DNA from: Parasitella parasitica
Taxonomy: Eukaryota > Mucoromycota > Mucoromycetes > Mucorales > Mucoraceae
Length of the DNA: 31,270 nucleotides
NCBI GenBank assembly: GCA_025201805.1
Contig: MU619360.1
Span: 37,346-68,615 of the forward strand
Reading direction: 5' to 3'
Part shown: one piece after another, positions 11,830 through 21,226 of the stretch
Layout: each line of letters begins with the position of its first letter
How positions within the stretch are numbered: position 1 is the stretch's first letter
The notes under the pieces: generated by a model
The model's input: only the letters and a program-made list of their open reading frames with translations
Told to the model about the DNA's origin: nothing
Database searches by the model: none
Position numbers and translations under genes: made by a program

Positions 11830-12704
11830 ATGACAGTGGCCTCTGTAGCAGCAGCCATAGTTGGTATTCCAGCGCTCCTTGTAGCAATGGCTCACATAAA
11901 TTCTCTTCCGTTTTCATACACCATCAGATCTTGGTGGTTACTGCGAGCATTGGTGGCAAGAGCCGAGAAACTTGAATTAAAGCCAGAATGTATGTTTGAG
12001 AATACAGTGCACCTATATTCGTTGCTTATATCGATCGTGTATACGTATGTAATAGATTTGTTTGCTATAGTGTCGCAATCACAGCGTTGTATGTGGGATG
12101 ATATCGATTATAATCAGCATATGGTAACTACTTTATGAATGTATTGACAGTCTACAAAACTAACCACCTGGTAGAATAATAGGTTTGTTTAAAAGTTTTA
12201 AAATGCCATATCGAAAGACAGTGATACTTAGTAAGAAATATTCATAGCACATACAACAAAAACCTGGATTTCTGTAGGATTCATTTGCTCTACGTTGTTT
12301 TACCGAAAATCATGATGGAACCTGATCACAACATCTTTGCACACAATGCAGGTGTGTTTACATTATTTAAGAAGGAGATTCCACCTTTACAGCCCTACAC
12401 AATTGAAACTCGGATTTGGACATGGAACGAAAAGTGGCTCTTTTTGCAACATCGATTTGTCATCACTGGGGGAAATACAGTACAAGTGTGTTGTATTGCA
12501 ACTAGCAAAATTGTATTCAAATTGACATCAGGAAAAACAGTGTCGCCTGCTGAAATCTTTCAGATCTGTGGACACTTTGATACAATCCATGATCAGGTTA
12601 TCGAAGCAAGAAGGCGCAAGAGCTGGGAAAGTGCTAAATATTTATTGACAATGCAACATGACTGGAGTAATGATGGTAGAAACGCAAAGGAAGCAAAGCT
12701 ATAA
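11830..12704 (+). CDS. THEM6-like acyl-CoA thioesterase (hotdog fold)
   Basis: Predicted exons 11830-12006, 12085-12123, 12175-12182 (8 nt) and 12248-12704 encode 226 aa. The join gives 'WDDIDYNQHMNNSTYNKNLDF', the hotdog active-site helix region of the THEM6/4HBT-like family with its conserved DID-N-HMNN-S-Y. It is followed by 'FAHNAGVFTLFKKEIPPLQPY', 'WTWNEKWLFLQHRFV' and 'KTVSPAEI', also family hallmarks. The N-terminal ~20 residues are hydrophobic (VAAAIVGIPALLVAMA) and could be a membrane anchor, as in THEM6. The first intron is in frame and its donor is uncertain: 12007 (GTGCAC) is preferred, 12037 possible. The microexon AATAATAG between CTGGTAG and GTTTGT supplies the Asn-Asn-Ser. The 3' end overlaps the convergent mannosyltransferase gene. 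Substrate unknown. Confidence 0.75.
12175..12182 (+). other. 8-nt microexon encoding Asn-Asn-Ser(2/3)
   Basis: AATAATAG flanked by CTGGTAG on the left (intron 12124-12174, with an ACTAAC branch-like motif at about 12159-12164) and GTTTGT on the right (intron 12183-12247 ending TTCATAG). Only inclusion of these 8 bases restores both the reading frame and the conserved HMNNS-x-Y motif. Other splice combinations I tried lose NN or run into a stop. Confidence 0.6.
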
Positions 12705-14355
12705 TTTGCTAGTGATTGCGTTTAAAAATGTCGGTGAACAGTATTTCATGTTGTGTGCTATAAAGGCGTATCATCAGAATCAATAAATTACAAACCCATC
12801 AACACTTACTTCTCCAGTCATTTTGAAGACATGTACACTTTAATTCAGCATACTTGTACAAATCCCTTGGGCAAACAGATCCAGCGCCATATTCGTAGCC
12901 TGGCACATCTGCGAACGCAATTTCTGATCGCTTTAGGAATAGGCTTGCTGCAACAGTTTGCGGCATAGCATCACCCCATCTTTTTTTTTTTTTTCCATTC
13001 GAGTGAGTTGTATGTACATCTATACAAATGTTGCCTTATTCGACTTACTTGTGATAAAAGAACCCCCCGGAAGCGTCCAACTCGTCAAAGTATTTCGTGT
13101 ATTCCTTTGATTTCAAAAATTGAAGCGAAAATATAGCGAAATTGTTGTAGATCATGCAGTTTGAAAAATGGCCGTTGTATTCGCCCAGTGGATTGCTTGG
13201 GTCTAACTGTTTGTGCCTGCTATCTTCACTCCAAAGGCCCTTGAAAATGCTTTTACTAGTCGGCTGGATAATATCCTTGTTTTCTATGATAAACTTGTCC
13301 AAAACGTCGTTGAATTCAGCAAGGTTTTCGTGATTTTCAGTTAGTGTCAATGCAAATGCTGTGCGTGAGGTTAGCATACAATGCACGTCATATGCTGCAA
13401 AACTTACCCAATTTTTGGTTCTTTGCCTTGATTGTCTTGAAAGGATCAACTGCAATATCACAGGTATAGCGCGAACCAGCTTGCACCTTCCAATAATACT
13501 CTAAATCTTTCAACAGAGGGTGGTGAGCAATGAACCCCATGTTATATCTGGAAAGAGTGAATGAAGATTTAATTAACACGTTCGTAACAACAGCAGAAAC
13601 AAACAACAAACAAACACTTGCCTAGTCATTCTTCGCCAGCTCATACTCTCGCCATTATTGATGTTGTGATCCTTGACCATCTGCATCATATTTCTCTCAG
13701 CCTTTTTAACATCAATCCAGTAAGGTTCTTGCCATTCAATTGCTGGTGCTTGGCCAAAATACACAGGTGCCTTGCTTGCATTGGTAATCCATTCTCTGAA
13801 TTTTTTAGAAAATACCTTGTCGCTAATGATAACCCATGGATATCCCTCGCGTTCATTGAAGCTGCGTTCAAGCTCTATCATTGTACTTCTTAGTTTGTAG
13901 ACCTCTTCTTCCTGCACTAGTGCTACCAGGGCAGCCTTAACTTTAGTAGTTGAGTTCGCGACGTCTTCCCAGTTGAGGTAGGTATCAGGAGCAACGTAAT
14001 CAGTGTTAAATGGCTTCAGCTTCTGTTGATGTGGGGCATAATTTAAGAATGAAGGGTCGTTGAACTTTTCCTTGATGCTTTTGAGAATGCTTTCTGCACT
14101 TGCATTGTATGCGCTTGATCTGTATGACGATTGATTAGGTGTGAGGAATAAGTACCCTGTAATCAATAAAATCACACTGCCTGTCAATGACCACACAATG
14201 TTGCGCTGTATCCAAAAGAACATGCGGCTCCAGTAGGTATGGTAAATGGTTTTTGGCCACCATCTGTCTTGATTTGGTTTGATGGTAATCCGATGGGGAC
14301 CAGGAGAAAGAGATCGTTCAGCGTCCAAGAGGGTTTCACCAGAATTGACCACCAT
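12699..14355 (-). CDS. KRE2/MNT1-type (GT15) mannosyltransferase homologue, active-site residues altered
   Basis: Exons complement of 12699-12757, 12810-12979, 13049-13358, 13408-13547 and 13622-14355 give 470 aa. Topology is type II: a short basic N-terminus, a membrane span at about residues 53-72 (IVWSLTGSVILLITGYLF), a stem, then the GT15 domain from 'KAALVALVQEEEVYKLRSTM'. It is followed by 'YPWVIISDKVF', 'WRRMTRYNMGF', 'YYWKVQAGSRYTCDIAVDPF' and 'GGFFYHKWGDA'. GT15 enzymes add alpha-1,2-mannose to O- and N-glycans in the Golgi. Several signature residues differ here: the usual VEP before the CDI motif is VQA, and the conserved SNFEI segment reads 'YNNFAIF', with Ala for the Glu proposed as nucleophile in yeast Kre2. 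The His of the usual PVHSI is also absent. It may be a catalytically altered paralogue. Intron 1 (13548-13621) is GC-AG. Confidence 0.85.
13548..13621 (-). other. GC-AG intron in the GT15 gene
   Basis: The exon end AG is followed by GCAAGT rather than GTAAGT, the standard form of rare GC-AG introns. The acceptor is TTTCCAG. The join restores Thr-Arg-Tyr-Asn-Met-Gly in the GT15 core. U-rich TTTGTTTG repeats follow the donor directly. Confidence 0.8.
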
Positions 14356-15149
14356 TGAACTGTTTTCTTGTAGTGAAGGAAAGAAAGGAAAAAAGAGGAA
14401 CATACAAACATAAATCAAACAAGGTACTAAAAAAATATGTATATGTTGATAATTAGTATTAATTAGGCAAGATGAAAGTGTCAACTGCAGCAGTAGTGTA
14501 TTTTTTGCTCGATACAACAAGCAAATGTACATGCATTCTTCAAGCAGGAATGTCTCTCTTGAAATATTATTATCAATATTGTAGTTTCCAATATTTTCTT
14601 ACTTTCCACCTCATAAAACAGGGTAGGCCATATACAACATACCTCCGGCACACACAAGTGTACCGCTACCACCTGGGTCTAAGTTTCTTTTTACCATTTC
14701 CAGAGACTTGCAACCTGGAAATGTTGATCTTTGGTTTTAGATCTGATGTGGCAAAAGGCCGAGATGTTGGCCTCAAAGCAATTGAACTTTCCCCTTCCCT
14801 TCAACGCTTGTAGAAACAATACCAAAGCACTAGGGAAACTAGGCTTACAGCGACGAGCTCATGAAGCGGTATTATGATAAGGCTTTCAAGCAAAAGTTTA
14901 CAATATAAGCTTTCGATAAAGGCAGGTACGATGTGTGGACGGCTCCTCCATCGCTCTTCTCAAACTGCCTACTCGAGAGCAGCCTTATTACACATTGCAA
15001 GTAGCCCCTTCCCCCAAATAATGAGAACCGACTGTGTCATCCTTTTCCAATAGCATGGCTGTACTCTAGAACAAATGACACGAGTTAATACAGCGATCTT
15101 TCATTTCATAACTTTTTTTTTTGTAGTTAATGTTTTAAGTACTATGATT
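14356..15149. other. Intergenic upstream of GT15 gene
   Basis: About 0.8 kb containing the promoter side of the minus-strand GT15 gene. Open frames of 60-110 codons on both strands lack domains and overlap each other. No RNA gene or repeat recognised. Confidence 0.45.
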
Positions 15150-15660
15150 TTATTTTATGATTATGTTTTTTTTAGGGAGCAGTTTATCAGTGTAACAAAC
15201 TGTCCTGGACAAAAAGTGTTCCATTGAGGCGGGGGAGAGCGGTGCCGTATTTTGATTACCGTGAAGCCAATACAGATTCCATATTTGCCAGACGGTGGTA
15301 GATATAACGGCGGTGTATTTAGAGGGATCTTTAATAAAACGAGCAAGATGTAGATAACGCACGGTGCCATAAGTGATTTCTGAAGTCAAAGGATAGTTGG
15401 ACAGTCAATGAGAAAATGCCTCAGGGTATGTCTTAAATACTGCCTGAGATCCAAGGCCGCTCACCATGAGGTCTGATTCCATCCTGAGCAACACCAGCGC
15501 CATTCGGTTCAAAAGTATCGTAATAAAGTGTCAATCCTTGAAAGCAATATGCGGAGAGCAGCTTTTGGAGACTTGGATATCAATAGTCGATTCCATTTGC
15601 GTTCCAGATGCTTGTTACTCATCCTGCGCCAATCTACATGCTTCACTCCAAACTTTTGGA
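15150..15660 (-). pseudogene. Decayed non-LTR (LINE) retrotransposon C-terminal fragment
   Basis: Read on the minus strand in shifting frames, the segment contains 'SKSPKAALRILLSRI', then 'TLRHFLIDCP' (near 15401-15425) and 'VRYLHLARFIKD...TTVWQIWNLYW'. This order matches the C-terminal end of reverse transcriptase ORFs in mucoralean LINEs: a K-P-R-x-L-L-W helix, a Cys-type DTLxHFLFDCP motif, then a W-x-I-W-K-A-H-W segment. At least two frameshifts and several stops interrupt it. No RT catalytic motif or poly-A end is present, so only a tail fragment is left. Identification rests on recognised motifs and is moderate. Confidence 0.45.
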
Positions 15661-15900
15661 TAATCTTTGATGAACTTGAGCCTTGGCCGAAACCAACGAA
15701 ATCAATCGCCCAAAGTATTTTTCAAGAGGTCATCTTTTACGAAGCCTACAAGAAGAGAATGATTGGTTTTCCTTGTCGTATGTTGCTTCCTCTCTGTTTT
15801 GCGTTATTTTCCCCATCTTTACGTATAAATGTATAAATAAAGTTTGTAATATAGTATCTGCCAAGTTAGTTCACAATCCCAAGGCTTAATCGCTGCTTCT
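15661..15900. other. Spacer between LINE relic and inverted-repeat element
   Basis: A short unassigned spacer. The overlapping open frames on the plus strand look like antisense shadows of the relic. The inverted arm begins at 15901. Confidence 0.4.
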
Positions 15901-17543
15901 ACGGTTGTCTATTGACAAACATTTGTGATTCTGGGTGTATATATGTCTGTTGACTTTGGATCAAAAAATTTTAACTGGATTCAGGAACGAAGAGCGAGAT
16001 TAAGAATAAACACATTTATGTCCTTGGGACTTCATAAATTTCTACACAGATAACTTTATATGAATGAATGTGTTTTGGGAGATTGCTTCCTTTTCTTTGG
16101 CATTTTCTAGTATAGAAGATCTTGTCAGCTAAGTACCAAGCTGGGTTCTCTGTATCCAGTTGCACAGTAAAACAGCTAGTCAAACCTGTGCCATCTTTTC
16201 CATAATATTGGAATGGTTCAAAAGTGTGTGCCTTTGCAAAGCCAGTGTAGATTTCAGGTGCCTGATTTTTTTTTTGGTCTATGCAAACTTTAGCGTGTCT
16301 TGTCAGAAAAAAGACAAAAAACTGTAAGAAAACAATATCTAATGATCTCAAACATAAATAAAAGTAATAAATTAGACTATAAGACATCTTTTGATAACAT
16401 ATTTGCGTAGCTTAGAGCAAATTTTTGTACTTTTCAAGTTGACATCAGATGAAGGTAACGACTTTTTTGGAAAAATATTTTTCAAAATCGGAGCGTGAGA
16501 TCGTCAGGCCAGGTAAAGACATGAAAGCACTATTATTAGAAAGCCAAGAAGCACACAATTTGAATATACTATTTTTCAATTGTTTTTCTCTTAATTTGAG
16601 TAAGCTATGGTTTCTCAAAGGTGATGCTTTCTTCAAAAGAGAAAACATCATTTTTCTCTGATAGCGGAGATTAAGCGCGTCCAAAAACAGGAAGGAGAAA
16701 TTCTTTCAGAAACTCAATTTGGACATTTCGAAAACAAAATTACTCCTTTGAGGCAAGGTATCATCTTCTGATACTATGCATACCACTGCTGTCAGTCTAT
16801 GATAATAGCTGTATTTTTGGGCGCTCTATACGATGGTATCATTTCATAATTCCGGTATGCTTATGCAATTATTTCTGTTGAGAAAACCTCAAAAACAGAT
16901 CAAGAGAGAAAAGTCAACATTTTGCTTAATTAGAGCGCATTTCCAGTCTTTGAGATCAAGGAATAGACTTTCACGATCATTTTCTTTTAATATATACTAT
17001 AGTAAAAAGTTGCATTTTTGGGGTCAAAATCGAGGATAATGCATAATCGACGATTTTAGATGTGTGGATACCAAGGAAAAAATCGAAAAAATCCGTCATT
17101 TTGGATAGAAAAAAAAATCATGCTCAAATTGCACCAAAATCATATATAATATAGCTTCTTCCCAATGGATACTATTTCTGGTGTTTTCAAGACACTTTCG
17201 ATTATGAAAATCAATCAAGAAATGGTACACAAAGCTAAATTTTATGCTTTCAAGCTGTAAAAAATATCTATTTGGAGATGATATCAAGTCTATATCAATT
17301 CTAGTGCATGACACAGCTCTATAAAGTAAGTATTTTTGGTATCACAAGTATACCTTTCTACATAGTAAAACGATAAAACAGGTGTGGATCTTCTCCCAGA
17401 AACTTCTCAGCTTTTATCAGAAACCCCAATACATATTATCACAAACACTGTGATATGTATCATTTACTTGAACTTTTTTTCCCAGAAACTGCAAAATGAC
17501 AGTATAATGCGCCCTTCCATCCAGGCTTTCCGTCCGTCCAAAA
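15901..17543 (+). repeat. Left inverted arm
   Basis: 1.64 kb, mirrored at 19608-21226. The outer 50 bases differ from the right arm at several positions, while most of the rest that can be compared looks identical. It contains minus-strand open frames at 16016-16387 (123 codons) and 16445-16684 (79 codons). The second is repeated exactly in the right arm. The 300 bases 15995-16294 have no visible partner because the right arm is gapped there. Confidence 0.9.
16016..16387 (-). CDS. Hypothetical ORF inside left arm
   Basis: 123 codons. The N-terminal third is hydrophobic (LIYYFYLCLRSLDIVFLQFF) and could be a signal or membrane segment. The rest is polar with aromatic residues and a Lys-rich part (FYTRKCQRKGSNL). 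A possible acceptor (AATCAG at 16260-16265) before 'APEIYTGFAK' could mean that the protein-like part is a second exon. No family recognised. Most of it lies where the right arm is unsequenced, so whether it is duplicated is unknown. Weak call. Confidence 0.25.
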   Translation of the reverse strand: MSYSLIYYFYLCLRSLDIVFLQFFVFFLTRHAKVCIDQKKNQAPEIYTGFAKAHTFEPFQYYGKDGTGLTSCFTVQLDTENPAWYLADKIFYTRKCQRKGSNLPKHIHSYKVICVEIYEVPRT

Positions 17544-17650
17544 TTAAAAAAATTTATAACGTGTCCGTCCATTTAGGCTTTCCGTCCGTCCAAATTATAA
17601 AAAACCTCTGTGTCCGTCCAGCCAAATTAAAAAAACCCCTATAAAGTGTC
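17512..17650 (+). repeat. Degenerate CCGTCCGTCCA repeat cluster at inner arm edge
   Basis: Four imperfect units containing (T)CCGTCC, for example GCTTTCCGTCCGTCCAAA at 17524-17541 and again at 17577-17593, with GTGTCCGTCCA between and after them. A related CCGTCCGCCC unit occurs in the right arm (complement of 19613-19622), with GTCCGTCCC nearby (complement of 19582-19590). Position and repetition suggest subterminal or regulatory sites of the element. Confidence 0.6.
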
Positions 17651-17727
17651 CAAGCCAAGATAAAAAAAGGTGCCTTCACAGAAAAGTAATAAATGAATTC
17701 CTTACTTTTCATTTTTCTTTGGAACAA

Positions 17728-19319
17728 ATGTCTCACGAAAATTGCTTACAATGCGAAGAAAAAGTTTCTTCCAATAAACACAAATATGAATACCATATCC
17801 AGACGATAGACGTACAAGTAGGAAAAGATATGCAAATATTAAAGTCTTATGAAATGTGTGCTAAATTCTTCAGTAGAGACTATCATTTGCGTTAGAAACG
17901 AGAATGGTGAATTCATTTGCCCATTATGTTCGCGTCTTTACGTTACTGCTTCGTCAATCAGTAAGCATCTCCGAAATATACCCAACAAGGGAGAGGAGCT
18001 CTCTTTGACAGTAGTACCACGTTCATCAAAACCTGTAATTGCTGAAAAGCAGATTGAAGTAACCAGCCCAATATTCCGTAATAATAACAATGCAATTTTA
18101 AATGCAAGTGGGTTAATACACCGAAGCCGTCATGAACAAGTATCGTCTTTGAAAATAATAAGGGCTTTAGATTTGGAGCCTTTTACATTTGTTGATTCAA
18201 ATAACAACGAAGAAAATGCACTGGCGCATAAAGATGTTATTAACAAGATTATAGGAATGAAACGACCACCACAGATCTAACATTGTTCACCAGTCAAAAG
18301 AAAATGCGAGTGTCTGGGAGAAAGCAGTAATAATTGTCAAGTTTTAGGAAGTATTAGCCTTCAAAACATAATCGCAAGTAGTTACATGCTAAATATTTGA
18401 ATGAAAAAAAATATTTCGAGATGGACGACGATACATGCAAATTACTAAATAACGACTGGGCTTTTCGGCCTCAAATGCGATTTTTCTGCACCCGTGTTCT
18501 TTCAGGGGCTATACTGGTCAATAGAATGACTGGTGAAACACTCCTTATTAACACAATTGAAGTATATGGACGTTTTAGAACGATCGACAGTCATTATGAA
18601 AGATTTAACATAAAAAAAAATACTTCCACCAAATTCTTTACCACCAAACAATGCTAGATACAAAAACCTTTGTTTAAAGGCAGTAAGAGATCCGGATGGC
18701 GTAAAACTGCTGGTGGGAACGAAAGTATTTAATGGTTTAGTAACTTCGAGCACAAGAATTGACAGAGACCTACTTCCGGAAGTAGGGCCAACAACATCAA
18801 ACTTTGTATTAAACGGAGAAGATGCTGGGATGATTGAAATATACATTGACAAAACAGCATGGTACGATGCAAAAAAAATTGGCAGAAGACGAATTAGCGC
18901 AAGAAGTTTATTCATTCAATATCCTTTACCAGTTGAGGCAACTTCGATCAAAATTTCATCACTATTCCATATATTTTAGCAGTAGAGGAAGCTCCACTGA
19001 TACTAATGATCATATGATACAGCCTTACACAATATGGACATACTGCAACTTTGATAGTCGAAATGATGAATATTCTGATGGAAGAATAGCCTCAAAACTA
19101 ATTCATAACATTGCTATTCGAGTTATAAAATAACAGGAAGCAGCCACAGTTGAAGAAAAGATGATACGGAATCTTATTTCGCAATGTAAGGGTGAGAAAG
19201 TAAAAGAATGCATGGAGAATATACTTGATTTGTTTGATGAATCAAAACAAATCAAGATAATTGAAAACAAAGTATTAAATGATGAATTATGTAAACTTGC
19301 AGTTATTTTAAACCCTTAA
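17728..19319 (+). pseudogene. Decayed C2H2 zinc-finger gene in element core
   Basis: Reading starts at ATG 17728 with 'CLQCEEKVSSNKHKYEYH', a C-x2-C...H zinc-finger-like unit. It shifts frame near 17850-17890 into a second finger 'CPLCSRLYVTASSISKHL' (frame 17849-18280). It then continues through a stop at 18278-18280, frame changes near 18380, 18612 and 18872 (the last two at runs of A), and a TAA at 19131 to a final stop at 19317-19319. The pieces have consistent, protein-like composition (for example 'NDWAFRPQMRFFCTRVLSG', 'DPDGVKLLVGTKVFNGLVTS', 'NILDLFDESKQIKIIENKV') and together suggest an ancestral protein of around 500 aa. I do not recognise a transposase or any domain other than the fingers. 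Short introns cannot explain all breaks. Confidence 0.5.
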
Positions 19320-19607
19320 ATTGCAAATGCGAACAATAATGTGATGAAATCAATTTCGATTCCAATTAAAAGGACATAGGTTCAGTCAGTTACAAATATT
19401 TTAGTATGCCATTCCAGTGTAACAGGTATGTTGGTTAAATATCATTGCATCTATTTTTATTACTGCGTCCGTTTTTTCGAATAAAGTATCGAGTTTTAAA
19501 CAATTCACCTATTTCTTTCACAAAATGCTTACAGATGTTGAATAAAGAAATAATAGACTTTTTACAATATTTTTGTTTGATGGGACGGACAAATGATGCC
19601 TCTTTAT

Positions 19608-21226
19608 ATTTTGGGCGGACGGATAGCCTGGATGGAAGGGCGCATTATACTGTCATTTTGCAGTTTCTGGGAAAAAAAGTTCAAGTAAATGATACATATC
19701 ACAGTGTTTGTGATAATATGTATTGGGGTTTCTGATAAAAGCTGAGAAGTTTCTGGGAGAAGATCCACACCTGTTTTATCGTTTTACTATGTAGAAAGGT
19801 ATACTTGTGATACCAAAAATACTTACTTTATAGAGCTGTGTCATGCACTAGAATTGATATAGACTTGATATCATCTCCAAATAGATATTTTTTACAGCTT
19901 GAAAGCATAAAATTTAGCTTTGTGTACCATTTCTTGATTGATTTTCATAATCGAAAGTGTCTTGAAAACACCAGAAATAGTATCCATTGGGAAGAAGCTA
20001 TATTATATATGATTTTGGTGCAATTTGAGCATGATTTTTTTTTCTATCCAAAATGACGGATTTTTTCGATTTTTTCCTTGGTATCCACACATCTAAAATC
20101 GTCGATTATGCATTATCCTCGATTTTGACCCCAAAAATGCAACTTTTTACTATAGTATATATTAAAAGAAAATGATCGTGAAAGTCTATTCCTTGATCTC
20201 AAAGACTGGAAATGCGCTCTAATTAAGCAAAATGTTGACTTTTCTCTCTTGATCTGTTTTTGAGGTTTTCTCAACAGAAATAATTGCATAAGCATACCGG
20301 AATTATGAAATGATACCATCGTATAGAGCGCCCAAAAATACAGCTATTATCATAGACTGACAGCAGTGGTATGCATAGTATCAGAAGATGATACCTTGCC
20401 TCAAAGGAGTAATTTTGTTTTCGAAATGTCCAAATTGAGTTTCTGAAAGAATTTCTCCTTCCTGTTTTTGGACGCGCTTAATCTCCGCTATCAGAGAAAA
20501 ATGATGTTTTCTCTTTTGAAGAAAGCATCACCTTTGAGAAACCATAGCTTACTCAAATTAAGAGAAAAACAATTGAAAAATAGTATATTCAAATTGTGTG
20601 CTTCTTGGCTTTCTAATAATAGTGCTTTCATGTCTTTACCTGGCCTGACGATCTCACGCTCCGATTTTGAAAAATATTTTTCCAAAAAAGTCGTTACCTT
20701 CATCTGATGTCAACTTGAAAAGTACAAAAATTTGCTCTAAGCTACGCAAATATGTTATCAAAAGATGTCTTATAGTCTAATTTATTACTTTTATTTATGT
20801 TTGAGATCATTAGATATTGTTTTCTTACAGTTTTTTGTCTTTTTTCTGACAAGACACNNNNNNNNNNNNNNNNNNNNNNNNNNNNNNNNNNNNNNNNNNN
20901 NNNNNNNNNNNNNNNNNNNNNNNNNNNNNNNNNNNNNNNNNNNNNNNNNNNNNNNNNNNNNNNNNNNNNNNNNNNNNNNNNNNNNNNNNNNNNNNNNNNN
21001 NNNNNNNNNNNNNNNNNNNNNNNNNNNNNNNNNNNNNNNNNNNNNNNNNNNNNNNNNNNNNNNNNNNNNNNNNNNNNNNNNNNNNNNNNNNNNNNNNNNN
21101 NNNNNNNNNNNNNNNNNNNNNNNNNNNNNNNNCTCTTCGTTCCTGAATCCAGTTAAAATTTTTTGATCCAAAGTCAACAGACATACTTACACCCAAAATT
21201 ACAGATATATGTCAATAGACAACCGT
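19608..21226 (-). repeat. Right inverted arm
   Basis: Inverted copy of the left arm. Open frames at 19838-20056, 20113-20319 and 20468-20707 repeat exactly those at complement 17096-17314, 16833-17039 and 16445-16684. Interrupted by the N-run 20858-21132. Confidence 0.9.
20858..21132. other. Assembly gap (275 N) in right arm
   Basis: Flanked by sequence complementary to 15994 and 16295 of the left arm. The left arm has 300 bases between those points, so the gap is about 25 bases too short if the arms match. Open frames crossing it are artefacts. Confidence 0.95.

Larger units (their letters stand above)
15901..21226. mobile_element. ~5.3 kb element with ~1.6 kb terminal inverted repeats
   Basis: Two arms in opposite orientation enclose a 2.06 kb core. 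Matching positions in the arms sum to a constant (37152 inside the gap, 37127 outside it), and long stretches are base-identical. The ends read ACGGTTGTCTATTGACA on the left and its complement on the right, preceded/followed by T/A, so a TA target duplication flanking CGGTTGTC...GACAACCG is possible. No transposase was recognised. The core holds a decayed zinc-finger gene. Architecture fits a foldback-like or non-autonomous TIR transposon. A large palindromic duplication is the alternative. Confidence 0.75.

Noticed and set aside
12278-12704. Thioesterase last exon starting at the CTGTAG acceptor (12272-12277)
   Set aside because: It would lose the STYNKNLDF part of the conserved motif. The TTCATAG acceptor at 12241-12247 keeps it.
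12753-12968. 71-codon plus-strand frame after the thioesterase gene
   Set aside because: It is the antisense of exon 4 of the GT15 gene, which fits the family (WGDA block) and has good splice sites.
14811-15010. Possible structured RNA or tRNA
   Set aside because: I could not fold a cloverleaf or find A/B boxes in the right spacing.
15466-15836. Plus-strand frames of 65-102 codons
   Set aside because: Antisense to the LINE relic or unassigned, with no recognisable protein.
16445-16684. 79-codon frame repeated in both arms as a real gene
   Set aside because: Its duplication follows from the inverted arms. It overlaps an equally long frame on the other strand and has no domain.
20765-21196. 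Frames of 119-133 codons through the N-run
   Set aside because: They are open only because N bases are translated as unknown.
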